From assembly GCF_001570365.1 (NCBI RefSeq), contig NZ_BBYK01000078.1:1-64000 (forward strand): a stretch of DNA of 64,000 bases. The letters are read 5' to 3'. Shown here in pieces: positions 1 to 6,693 of this stretch. The notes under the pieces are model-generated. The model ran no database searches, was not told the DNA's origin, and worked only from the letters and a program-made list of their open reading frames with translations. Numbering within the stretch: position 1 is the first letter of the stretch; each line of letters begins with the position of its first letter. This DNA comes from Microtetraspora fusca (GTDB lineage: Bacteria; Actinomycetota; Actinomycetes; Streptosporangiales; Streptosporangiaceae). The position numbers and the translations under genes are program-made.

Positions 1-2
1 AA

Positions 3-953
3 TCCCTCCCCGACGACCCACCCGCCCCCTCGCCCAGCGAGACGTCTGGCCCTTCGTCCAGTGAGGTGTTCGACTCCACACTGGCCGGGACGTCTACTCC
101 TTCGCGTCCCGAGGCGTCCGATCCCGCATGCCCCACGACAACCGGCCGCTCGCCAGCCAAGACGCCCGACCCGACGCGATCCGAAGCGTCCGATCTCGCG
201 CGCTCCAAGGCATCGGCCTCTGGGCACTCGAAGACATCCGGCCCTTCGCGCAGTGAGGTGTTCGACTCCACTCCGGCCGGAACGGCCACTCCTCCCCAAG
301 GCGATGCATCCGATCCCGCGCGCTCCAAGACATCCGACCGTTCGCCAGCCGCAACGTCCACCTTCACGAGCGGTGAGGCGTCCGCCTCTTCGTCGGCCGA
401 CGCGTCCGGCTCACCGGAACGCGGGGCGTCGGGGCGGGGCGCCGGCGACAACAAAGGCGCTGTGGCGGAGCAGCGGAGACCGGGACGGGGACAGCGACAT
501 GGATGCGGTGCGGACTGGGCGACGCCCGGCGGGCTCGTCTCGGGACGCACGCTGCCCGGGCTGCTGCTGGCCACCGGACAGTTCCTCCCCGTCACCGACA
601 TCCACCGGCTCGCCCAGACCTCCGGCCTCACCCGCCTGGTCATGGACGCCGACGGATGCGTCCTCGACGTGGGACGCACCGCCCGCCGCGCCACCCGACG
701 GCAACGCCGCGCCATCCTCGCCCGCTACACCCGATGCATGGTCGACCACTGCCCCATGCCCGCCCACCTCTGCCAGATCGACCACATCACCAACTGGTCC
801 GACGGCGGCGCCACCGACCTGAACAACCTCGGCCCCACCTGCCAGTTCCACAACCGCGACCGCTACCGGAATCCCGAGCACTACCGGCTCCACCGCGTCG
901 GCAAGAACCGCTGGGGCTTCACCTACCTCGGCCCCCGGAACAAGCGGAGGTGA
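3..953 (+). CDS. HNH endonuclease of the DUF222 (13E12 repeat) type, 5' end outside window
   Basis: The frame is open from the first complete codon of the window, so the start lies upstream; the GTG at 66 is only the first in-window start codon. The C-terminal 100 codons carry the HNH module typical of actinobacterial DUF222 proteins: a Cys-rich turn (MVDHCPMPAHLCQIDH), the DH catalytic pair, then NxxxLGPTCQFHNR and the closing WGFTYLGP. Such proteins are predicted metal-dependent nucleases; many genomes carry several copies and their role is mostly unknown. Codons 1-160 are Ser/Thr/Pro/Ala-rich, low complexity and built from degenerate repeats, where other family members have the helical DUF222 domain, so this copy has an expanded disordered linker. 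The stop TGA is at 951-953. Family call is firm; activity is inferred. Confidence 0.8.
   Translation, partial: SLPDDPPAPSPSETSGPSSSEVFDSTLAGTSTPSRPEASDPACPTTTGRSPAKTPDPTRSEASDLARSKASASGHSKTSGPSRSEVFDSTPAGTATPPQGDASDPARSKTSDRSPAATSTFTSGEASASSSADASGSPERGASGRGAGDNKGAVAEQRRPGRGQRHGCGADWATPGGLVSGRTLPGLLLATGQFLPVTDIHRLAQTSGLTRLVMDADGCVLDVGRTARRATRRQRRAILARYTRCMVDHCPMPAHLCQIDHITNWSDGGATDLNNLGPTCQFHNRDRYRNPEHYRLHRVGKNRWGFTYLGPRNKRR
51..330. repeat. Degenerate direct repeat inside the HNH endonuclease linker
   Basis: About 40 bases at 51-92 (cccttcgtccagtgaggtgt onward) recur almost unchanged at 242-281, 191 bases later, and both copies are followed after a similar interval by a gcgtccgatcccgc block (near 116 and 305). 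The repeat encodes the Ser/Thr/Pro-rich linker in phase. Confidence 0.7.
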
Positions 954-1220
954 GACCTCGCACGGCCGTGGTGAGCGGCGACGCCTCCCCGCCCACCCCC
1001 GCGCTTCGGCGGTTGTCGCCGGACGCCGGTGAGACGAAGCACCTGAGCACGGTCACCAGCGCGGCCCGATGATTGCTCCCGGCAAGCGCCGCCGGCCACG
1101 CGCTCGGCCTGGCGCTGGCTGCGCTGGGGCAACGATCTCGATCCATACGAAGCCGGAAGCGGAAGGGGGCGTCGTGCTCGCGCGGGGAGGCCGCCGAACG
1201 TGTCGTGGGTGGCCCAAAGC

Positions 1221-1243
1221 GTGATCACATCTGACGTGATCAC
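1221..1243. promoter_or_regulatory. Paired GTGATCAC palindromes in the 954-1404 gap
   Basis: Two copies of the self-complementary octamer GTGATCAC are separated by ATCTGAC, giving a 23-base dyad that looks like a repressor operator. No convincing gene starts just downstream, so it may have belonged to the decayed P450 gene. The rest of the 954-1404 gap shows no gene I can support. Confidence 0.35.
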
Positions 1244-1404
1244 GGCCTGTCCGCCGCCGGCGGATACTCAAACAGTGCGCGCCGCGGATCGGCGCGGGCC
1301 CCGTCGTGAACCCGCTCGGCGGCGTGCCGCGCCTCCCCCGGCCCGGACGACAGTGATCCGCTCAGGGGACCGCGCCGGTTTGCCCCCGTTCGCGAAACTC
1401 TTTG

Positions 1405-1668
1405 AAGGCAGCACCATGGCCCCCCATCCGCCTGGACGTCACGGGCACGACATCCAGGCCGAGGCCGCCCGCTTCCGGGCCGCTGTCCTTCGGACACGGC
1501 GTCCATTACTGCCTGGGAGCGCCGCCGGCGCGGGCTGGAGTCCGAGGTGGCGCTGGCGACTCTCTTCGACCGCCTGCCCGGCCTCGCCCTCGCCGTCCCC
1601 CGGCGGAGCCGGCTCCATCCCTCGTTCCTCAGCTACGGCTGCCGGACGCTGCCGGTCGTGACCGGTTG
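1405..1668 (+). pseudogene. Cytochrome P450 C-terminal remnant, frameshifted
   Basis: The first part reads PLSFGHGVHYCLGAPPARAG, a clear match to the P450 haem-binding loop FGxGxHxCLGAxLARxE, with the haem-ligand Cys in place. Near 1532-1535 the frame changes by +1; the next frame continues as a normal P450 tail (VALATLFDRLPGLALAVP, then FLSYGCRTLPVV). The upstream three quarters of a P450 (I helix, ExxR) are absent and there is no proper start. This is a truncated, frameshifted remnant that cannot make a working monooxygenase. Confidence 0.8.
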
Positions 1669-1683
1669 GCCGGGCCGGACATA

Positions 1684-1720
1684 CGCCGGCCCCGGCCCCG
1701 TGAGGGGGCCGGGGCCGGCG
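1684..1720. terminator. Strong hairpin downstream of the thioredoxin gene
   Basis: Two perfectly complementary 16-base arms (1684-1699 and 1705-1720) flank a 5-base loop, 6 bases beyond the thioredoxin stop codon. It suits an intrinsic terminator of the leftward thioredoxin operon; there is no clear U-tract, as is common in actinomycetes. Confidence 0.75.
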
Positions 1721-1725
1721 AGGGG

Positions 1726-2058
1726 TCAGCGCAGGCAGGCGTCGAGTTTCTGCTCCAGCGCCCGCTTGGGCGCGGCGCCGACCCACGATCCCCTGGTCTC
1801 GCCGCCGGAGTAGACGACGAATGCGGGGACGGCGGTGACGCCGTGCCGGGCCGCCAGTTCGGGCTCCTGCTCGATGTCGACCTTGACCACGTCGAGCGTG
1901 TCCGCACGATCGGCGGCCAGCTCCTCCACGATCGGGGTGACCATGCGGCACGGATGGCACCACAGGGCCCAGAACTGGATCAGGACGGGCCGCTCCGCCC
2001 GCAGCACGCGGGCGGAGAAGGTCTCTTCGGTGACGCTGTCCACGGGGGTCGCGGGCAT
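1726..2058 (-). CDS. Thioredoxin with WCHPC active site
   Basis: This 110-residue protein has full thioredoxin-fold length. The redox motif is WCHPC at residues 33-37, preceded by VLIQFWALWC, and a cis-proline loop (TAVPAF) follows about residue 78. Cytosolic thioredoxins normally carry CGPC; histidine at the second position of the CxxC recalls oxidising DsbA-type sites and would be expected to raise the redox potential. No signal peptide is visible, so it should act in the cytoplasm, reducing or exchanging disulfides of partner proteins. ATG follows AAGGAG at 9-base spacing. It lies 69 bases downstream of a thioredoxin-reductase-like flavoprotein, its probable electron donor, and just before a strong hairpin. 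Confidence 0.9.
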   Translation of the reverse strand: MPATPVDSVTEETFSARVLRAERPVLIQFWALWCHPCRMVTPIVEELAADRADTLDVVKVDIEQEPELAARHGVTAVPAFVVYSGGETRGSWVGAAPKRALEQKLDACLR

Positions 2059-2127
2059 GCGGGGAATCTCCTTGTCCGAGGTACGGATGGGGTTGTCGCC
2101 GCCACGGTGTGACGGCGGGGCGGGGGC

Positions 2128-3138
2128 TCAGCCCGTCTGTCCGCCGAGCGCGACGACGTCGGCGAGCGGCCGAGGGAGGGCCGGGGACGCCGCATCCGCG
2201 ACGCGGTGGTTCGCGACGTCCCGGGCGATCTCCTCCTCCACCAGGCTGTTGTTGACGGCGATCGCGGCCGCCGAGGCCATGCCGGCCGCGGTGATCACCT
2301 GCGCCCGGCGGTCGGCGACATTGCCCACCGCCCACACGCCGGGAACGCTCGTACGGCCCGACGGGTCGGTGATCGGCCAGCCGCTCTCGTCCCGGGCGCA
2401 GCCGAGGCCGGTCAGCAGGTCGTCGTGGGGCACCATGCGCGGGAAGAGGAACACCGCGCCGCGCGGCACCACGCTGCCCTCGGCCAGCTCGACCCCGCGC
2501 AGCCGGTCGTCGTCCACCACCAGCCGCTTGACCAGGCCGTCGATGACCCGCACCCCGCGCGCGGCCAGCCGCTCGCGCTCCTCACCTGTCACGTCCATGG
2601 TGTGCGGGAAGAAGACGATGTCGGCCGACCACTGCCGCAACAGCAGCGCGTGCCGCACCGCTTCCGGGTGGGTGCCCAGCACTCCGATCGGCTCGTCGCC
2701 GACCTCGTAGCCGTGGCAGTACGGGCAGTGCAGCACGTCCCTGCCCCACCGCTCACGCACTCCGGGGATGTCCGGCAGCTCGTCGCGCAGCCCGGTGGCC
2801 ACCACGACCCGCCGGGCGGGGAGCGCCGGGCCGCCGGCCAGGTGCACCTGGAAACCGTGCTCGATGTGGTCGACCCGGCCCTCGATCACGTCCACGCCGT
2901 ACCCGGCCAGCTCGGTCCGGCCCACCTCCAGCAGGGCCGCCGGAGGCATCCCGTCCCGGGACAGGAAGCCCTGCATGTGGGAGGCCGGGGCGTTGCGCGG
3001 ACTCCCGGCGTCCACCACCGCCACCCGGCGGCGAGCCCGGGCGAGCACCAAGGCCGCGCTCAGGCCGGCCGCGCCCGCGCCGACCACCACCACGTCGTAT
3101 CCGAAATCGTTCGTTGCCACGTTGTTCGTATCGCTCAC
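2128..3138 (-). CDS. Thioredoxin reductase-like FAD/NAD(P)H pyridine nucleotide-disulfide oxidoreductase
   Basis: The N-terminus has the FAD dinucleotide fold (VVVVGAGAAGLSAALVLARA), followed by an ATG FAD motif (VVVATGLRDELP), a redox-active CPYC preceded by His at about residues 138-141, and a closing flavin-contact segment (GVWAVGNVADRRAQVITAAGMA). This is the low-molecular-weight thioredoxin reductase layout, though the CPYCHGYE form is typical of the actinobacterial TrxR-like branch rather than of canonical TrxB (CATC). I chose the GTG at 3138, which sits 8 bases after GGAGG, over the GTG at 3147, which overlaps that ribosome binding site. The thioredoxin gene follows on the same strand, so the two probably form one electron relay. 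Confidence 0.88.
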   Translation of the reverse strand: MSDTNNVATNDFGYDVVVVGAGAAGLSAALVLARARRRVAVVDAGSPRNAPASHMQGFLSRDGMPPAALLEVGRTELAGYGVDVIEGRVDHIEHGFQVHLAGGPALPARRVVVATGLRDELPDIPGVRERWGRDVLHCPYCHGYEVGDEPIGVLGTHPEAVRHALLLRQWSADIVFFPHTMDVTGEERERLAARGVRVIDGLVKRLVVDDDRLRGVELAEGSVVPRGAVFLFPRMVPHDDLLTGLGCARDESGWPITDPSGRTSVPGVWAVGNVADRRAQVITAAGMASAAAIAVNNSLVEEEIARDVANHRVADAASPALPRPLADVVALGGQTG

Positions 3139-3229
3139 GGCGACCACCTCCGCCCGTAGGCTGCGGCTGCCGGGCCTAAAGTGCCAACCTTTGTTGCCGA
3201 TTCTGGGAACGCCGTCGTGCCGGCCCGCC

Positions 3230-3319
3230 TCAGTACGGCAGCCGCCGCCCGCCGGGCGTTCGCAGGTCCAGCGGGGCCATGGTGGACTTTCTGCCCTTGG
3301 CCTTCCTGATCCGCCGCAT
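3230..3319 (-). CDS. Candidate 29-residue basic peptide translationally coupled to the ATPase gene
   Basis: A small ORF starts ATG at 3319, 8 bases past the stop of the upstream ATPase gene. Its Shine-Dalgarno AGGAG overlaps that stop codon (ATAGGAGCCACGATG) with 5-base spacing, a layout typical of translational coupling. The product starts MRRIRKAKGRKS and ends LRTPGGRRLPY; it is strongly cationic, about one third Arg/Lys, with no membrane segment. I do not recognise a family. It could be a real small protein, perhaps an effector or binding partner of the anti-sigma-like ATPase, or chance. The good ribosome binding site and coupling favour reality. Confidence 0.5.
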   Translation of the reverse strand: MRRIRKAKGRKSTMAPLDLRTPGGRRLPY

Positions 3320-3327
3320 CGTGGCTC

Positions 3328-3834
3328 CTATCCCAGCTGCTCAGCTGTCCGGTCTCGGGCGTCCAGCTCGAACCAGACGGCCTTACCCTCGCCCGTATGC
3401 TCGACGCCCCAGTCGCGGGACAGGGCCTCGACGAGGAGCAGCCCGCGTCCGCACTCCTCCTCCTCGGACATGTGCCGCACCTGGGGGAGCACGGAGCCGG
3501 CGTCGGCGACCTCGGCGCGCAGGACGCCGTCCCAGGCCGAGAGTGTGACGACCGGCTCTCCCGAGCCGTGGCGCAGCGCGTTGGTGACCAGCTCGCTCAC
3601 GAGGAGTTCCGCGGGCTCGATGTGCTCGCCGTACCCCCAGGCGGTGAGCTGGGCGCGGACGAGTCGCCGCACGGCGGGTGTCGAGGACACGTCGCGCGGG
3701 AGGGTCCACGAGGCGCGCCTGTCACACGTCACCGTGGCGACGTGGGCGGCTTCAGCGGCGGGTCCGGCGGGTCCGGCGTACGCGCCGTGTCCGCAGTGGG
3801 CCGGCGGCCGCACGCGATCACGCGGCCTGAGCAT
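3328..3834 (-). CDS. Anti-sigma-factor-like ATP-binding protein (HATPase_c_2, RsbW-type)
   Basis: The C-terminal 120 residues form a GHKL ATPase of the RsbW/SpoIIAB type: N-box ELLVSELVTNALRHG, a short G1 segment (EVADAG), and the GRGLLLVEALSRDWG box. Streptomycetes and relatives encode many such single-domain ATPases, believed to act as serine kinases or anti-sigma factors in stress or developmental switches. The N-terminal 40 residues (rich in Pro, Ala, His) look non-homologous, so the true start may be internal, near the VTCDRR segment. The annotated ATG overlaps the end of the DUF5999 gene by 17 bases, suggesting a common mRNA. No partner anti-anti-sigma factor is next door. Confidence 0.85.
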   Translation of the reverse strand: MLRPRDRVRPPAHCGHGAYAGPAGPAAEAAHVATVTCDRRASWTLPRDVSSTPAVRRLVRAQLTAWGYGEHIEPAELLVSELVTNALRHGSGEPVVTLSAWDGVLRAEVADAGSVLPQVRHMSEEEECGRGLLLVEALSRDWGVEHTGEGKAVWFELDARDRTAEQLG

Positions 3835-4012
3835 AGGAAACCCTGTGTACGGGAACGCTGCGCCCGTCGGGCAGCAGCTCGCCGGTGTCCTCGAAGACCA
3901 CGACGCCGTTGCAGAGCAGACCCCAGCCCTGCTCGGGGTGGAAGGCCACGAGACAGGCGGCGCAGTGATCCGGAGCGTCCGCGGACGGACACGGCGGGTT
4001 ATGCAGGCACAT
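3818..4012 (-). CDS. DUF5999 family small protein
   Basis: The 64-residue product begins MCLHNPPCPSADAPD and continues HPEQGWGLLCNGVVVFEDTGELLPDG, the almost invariant core of the actinobacterial DUF5999 family, whose function is unknown. Three cysteines near the N-terminus could bind a metal. I chose ATG 4012 because the family starts at this Met and GAGG lies 8 bases upstream; ATG 4030, overlapping the stop of the preceding hydrolase gene (ATGA), is possible but has a weaker ribosome site. The gene sits between an alpha/beta hydrolase and an anti-sigma-type ATPase with almost no spacing. DUF5999 genes are commonly seen near such ATPases, which suggests a shared regulatory role (inference). 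Confidence 0.85.
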   Translation of the reverse strand: MCLHNPPCPSADAPDHCAACLVAFHPEQGWGLLCNGVVVFEDTGELLPDGRSVPVHRVSYAQAA

Positions 4013-4026
4013 GACGGTCACCTCGC

Positions 4027-5301
4027 TCATCCGATGCCGGAGAAGCCGGAGAGTTCGTGGAAGGCCGACGGCCGGGCGACCCGGCGCAGCAACTCCCCGA
4101 GCGAGGAGTTGACGGTGCGCGGCCTTTCGAGCATCAGGTTGTGGCCGGTACGCGGGAGGACGACGAGATCGGCGCCCGGCAGCGTGTACGCGATCGCCTC
4201 GCTGTGCGCGACCGGGGTGACCATGTCGTCCCCGCCGACCAGGACCAGCGTGGGCACGTTCCGCAGCACCGCCAGGGCGGCCCGCCCGTCGTGTGCCAGC
4301 AGCGTCGCGTAGAAGTCCCCGATCACCTCGATCGGAGTGGAGTCGATGATCCGGACGGCGGCCGCCCACACCGCGGGCGACACGTTCGACGCGAACGAGT
4401 ACCGCCGCACCAGCAGGTGCAGGAGGTCGGCGACGGCGCGGTACCCGTGCCCGCCCATGATCGACGTCCCCGCCAGCACCTTGAGCAGTCCGGGGACGAA
4501 CGGCTGCAGCAGCCGCGCGCCGTACGCGGGCAGGCCCAGCGTGACGTGGTCCAGCCCGCCCGCCGAGGTCGCCAGCAGCGCGACCCCCGCGACGCGGTCC
4601 AGGAACAGGTCCGGGTGCGCCTCGGCCAGGGCCATGATCGCCATGCCGCCCATCGAGTGCCCGACCAGGACCACCGGCCCGGACGGGACGATCTCTTCCA
4701 GGACCCGGTACAGGTCCCGGCCGAGCTGCGCGATGGTCGCCGATCCGGCGGGGCCGCGGCCCGACCGGCCGTGCCCGCGCTGATCGTACAGAACGAGCCG
4801 GGCCTGGTCGGCGAACGCGATCCGCTGGTCGCTCCAGCAGTCAAGGTGGAGCGCCAGACCGTGGCAGAAGACCATGGTCAGCTCGGCGTCGGCCCGGCCG
4901 CCGACCTCCACGTACAGCTCCAGGCCGTCGTCGGCCGCGACGGTGCACACCGTGCGGGCGGCCGGAACGTCGGTCCCGCCGTCCCGCGGTGCGTCCGGCA
5001 GCACCTCGGCCAGGGCAGAGGTCAGGGCGTCCGTCAGGGGGCCGTCAGGCACGACATTCGGCAGGGCGCCATCCGGCACCGCATTCGGTACCGCACTCGG
5101 CACTGGATTCGGCACTGGATTCGGCACTGCTGGATTCGGCACTGCTGGATTCGACATTGCGTCCGACATGGCATCCGGCTCCGCGTAGGCGTCGTCCCGG
5201 CGCCCGATGTCGATCCCGTCCGCCGCCCGGGGGCCGAGCCCGCGGATGGTGGTGGGGTCGTACGTGTCCGACGACGGTCCGTGAAGGCGATCGCTGAGCA
5301 T
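4027..5301 (-). CDS. Alpha/beta hydrolase with N-terminal Asn-Pro-Val repeat extension
   Basis: Residues about 155-415 form a classical alpha/beta hydrolase: oxyanion-side HG (VFCHGLALHLDCW), nucleophile elbow GHSMGGMA, acid in LVLVGGDDMVTP, and catalytic His in TGHNLML. Substrate is unknown; esterase, lipase or haloperoxidase-like activities all fit. Between residues about 45 and 85 lies a repetitive segment of NPAVPNPAVP and NPVPNPVP units encoded by DNA tandem repeats, unusual for this family. ATG 5301 is preferred since it follows AAGGGAGG by 5 bases; upstream in-frame starts (5346, 5532) lack good ribosome sites and 5532 would overlap the divergent REC gene. It heads the set hydrolase, DUF5999, ATPase, small ORF. 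No signal peptide is obvious. Confidence 0.85.
   Translation of the reverse strand: MLSDRLHGPSSDTYDPTTIRGLGPRAADGIDIGRRDDAYAEPDAMSDAMSNPAVPNPAVPNPVPNPVPSAVPNAVPDGALPNVVPDGPLTDALTSALAEVLPDAPRDGGTDVPAARTVCTVAADDGLELYVEVGGRADAELTMVFCHGLALHLDCWSDQRIAFADQARLVLYDQRGHGRSGRGPAGSATIAQLGRDLYRVLEEIVPSGPVVLVGHSMGGMAIMALAEAHPDLFLDRVAGVALLATSAGGLDHVTLGLPAYGARLLQPFVPGLLKVLAGTSIMGGHGYRAVADLLHLLVRRYSFASNVSPAVWAAAVRIIDSTPIEVIGDFYATLLAHDGRAALAVLRNVPTLVLVGGDDMVTPVAHSEAIAYTLPGADLVVLPRTGHNLMLERPRTVNSSLGELLRRVARPSAFHELSGFSGIG
5101..5154. repeat. Short tandem repeat encoding the NPVP/NPAVP segment
   Basis: Two 12-base units (cactggattcgg) are followed by two 15-base units (cactgctggattcgg, the last ending in a), with further degenerate attcgg/gcactcgg copies on the left flank back to about 5055. 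Unit lengths are multiples of three, so copy changes would keep the hydrolase in frame. Confidence 0.85.
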
Positions 5302-5499
5302 TGCCGCCTCCCTTCGCTTGCCGGTCGGGTCGCTGGGCGACGTCATCGATGGCCTGCTTTCGACTCCCACAATCGCGCCGTAGGTCCCGGCCGTCTGCGC
5401 TGGCAGCCGCCATCTTGCGGGCATGCCTGCGGCCATCCCGGCATTCCTGGTAGCTGCAATGACGGGGCGGCGACCGGCTGCCACCCTGGAGGTGTGTCG

Positions 5500-5874
5500 T
5501 TGAGTTGCCTCATCGTGGACGACAGCGATCACTTCAAGGAGGCCGCCCGCCGACTGCTCGAAGCGGACGGCGTCGTCGTGGTCGGCGTCGCGTCCACCTC
5601 AGCCGAAGCGCTGCGCCAGGCCGGCGAGTTCCGGCCGGACTGCGTGCTGGTCGACATCGACCTCGGCGAGGAGAGCGGGTTCGATCTGGCCCGGCTGCTC
5701 ACCGACGCGACGGCCGGCGGTCCGCCGTACGTCATCCTGATCTCGACGTACGACGAAGGGGATTTCGCGGAGATGATCGCGGCCAGCCCGGCTGTCGCGT
5801 TCCTCCCGAAGCCGAACCTGTCGGGCTGGGCGATCGGCTCGATCCTGCGCGCGGCCGTCGGCGAAGGGGCGTGA
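5500..5874 (+). CDS. Single-domain response regulator (REC only)
   Basis: The 124 residues make a complete receiver domain and nothing else: acidic pair D7-D8, phospho-acceptor D52 (CVLVDIDLG), switch Ser/Thr at ISTY (82-83) and K104 in FLPKPNL. With no output domain it must act by protein contact or as a phosphate sink. I chose TTG 5500, giving MSCLIVDDSD, because the GGAGG at 5488-5492 is 7 bases upstream; the in-frame GTG at 5494 is too close. It lies beside a NarL-type regulator and a DUF4118/GAF kinase, either of which may belong to its pathway. It converges on the NarL-type gene with an 18-base gap. Confidence 0.85.
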   Translation: MSCLIVDDSDHFKEAARRLLEADGVVVVGVASTSAEALRQAGEFRPDCVLVDIDLGEESGFDLARLLTDATAGGPPYVILISTYDEGDFAEMIAASPAVAFLPKPNLSGWAIGSILRAAVGEGA

Positions 5875-5892
5875 CCCCGGGGACTCCCGGTG

Positions 5893-6552
5893 CTACCGCG
5901 ACTCAAGGAAGGCGAGCACCGCGAGGACACGGCGGTGGTCGTCCTCCGTCTCCGGCAAGCGCATCCGGGACATGATGCTGCGCACGTGCTTCTCGACGGT
6001 GCCCTCGGTGATCCAGAGCTTGTGCGCGATCCCGGCGTTGGAACGCCCCTCCGCCATCAGGGCGAGCACCTCGCGCTCGCGGTCGGTCAGCAACTCCAGC
6101 GGGTCGTGCCTGCGCCGCGCGGTGATGAGCTCCGTCACCAGGGCGGGATCGACGACCGAGCCTCCGTGGGCGATCCGTTCGAGCGTCTCGACGAAGTCGG
6201 CCACGTCGGTGACCCGGCTCTTGAGCAGATAGCCCACCCGGTGCCCGGCGGCGAGCAGCTCCATGGCCTGGTCGACCTCGACGTGCGCCGACAGCATGAG
6301 GACGCCCGTCTCGGGGAACTCCTCGCGGATCACGCGGGCGGCGTCGAGCCCCTCGGTCGTGTGCGTGGGGGGCATCCGGATGTCGACGACGGCCAGCACC
6401 GGGCGGCGTTCGCGCACCAGGGCGAGCAACTCGTCGGCGTTCCCCGCCTGACCGACGACCTCGAACCCCGACCTCTCCAGGAGGCTCGCCAGCCCCTCCC
6501 GCAACAGGACGTCGTCGTCCGCCAGGACCACCCGTGTCCGGTCCTCGTCCAC
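5893..6552 (-). CDS. NarL/FixJ (LuxR-type) response regulator
   Basis: A receiver domain (acidic cluster ADDD at 11-14, phospho-acceptor D57 in VVDIRMPP, K111 in YLLKS) is followed by a LuxR-type HTH: LTDREREVLALMAEG, then TEGTVEKHVRSIMSRM. It should bind DNA on phosphorylation by a histidine kinase; the divergent kinase at 6694 is the obvious partner, since both are of the NarL/HisKA_3 class. I used GTG 6552, matching the usual family start; the frame stays open to GTG 6630 but the extra 26 residues are Gly/Ala/Arg-rich and non-homologous. Neither start has a strong Shine-Dalgarno site. Confidence 0.88.
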   Translation of the reverse strand: MDEDRTRVVLADDDVLLREGLASLLERSGFEVVGQAGNADELLALVRERRPVLAVVDIRMPPTHTTEGLDAARVIREEFPETGVLMLSAHVEVDQAMELLAAGHRVGYLLKSRVTDVADFVETLERIAHGGSVVDPALVTELITARRRHDPLELLTDREREVLALMAEGRSNAGIAHKLWITEGTVEKHVRSIMSRMRLPETEDDHRRVLAVLAFLESR

Positions 6553-6693
6553 CGCATCGCCGCCATTTCCGTGGTCGGCCGCGCCCGCGGGACGCAGTGG
6601 ACGGAACGCCGCGCCGTACCGGCCGGCCACGGGCGCTCTGAGCTGCGTCAGCGTCGAACGTGCCTCCGGTTCCGTTCGGAGTAAAGTGGAGGC

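Noticed and set aside
1200-1661. A 153-codon plus-strand ORF over the P450 remnant
   Set aside because: Composition is Arg/Pro/Ala-rich and it runs out of frame with the P450 segments, which are the true ancestral coding signal.
4057-5874. A 605-codon plus-strand frame ending in the REC domain
   Set aside because: Only the last 124 codons are a real protein; the rest is antisense to the alpha/beta hydrolase. A TTG with a good Shine-Dalgarno site at 5500 explains the gene.
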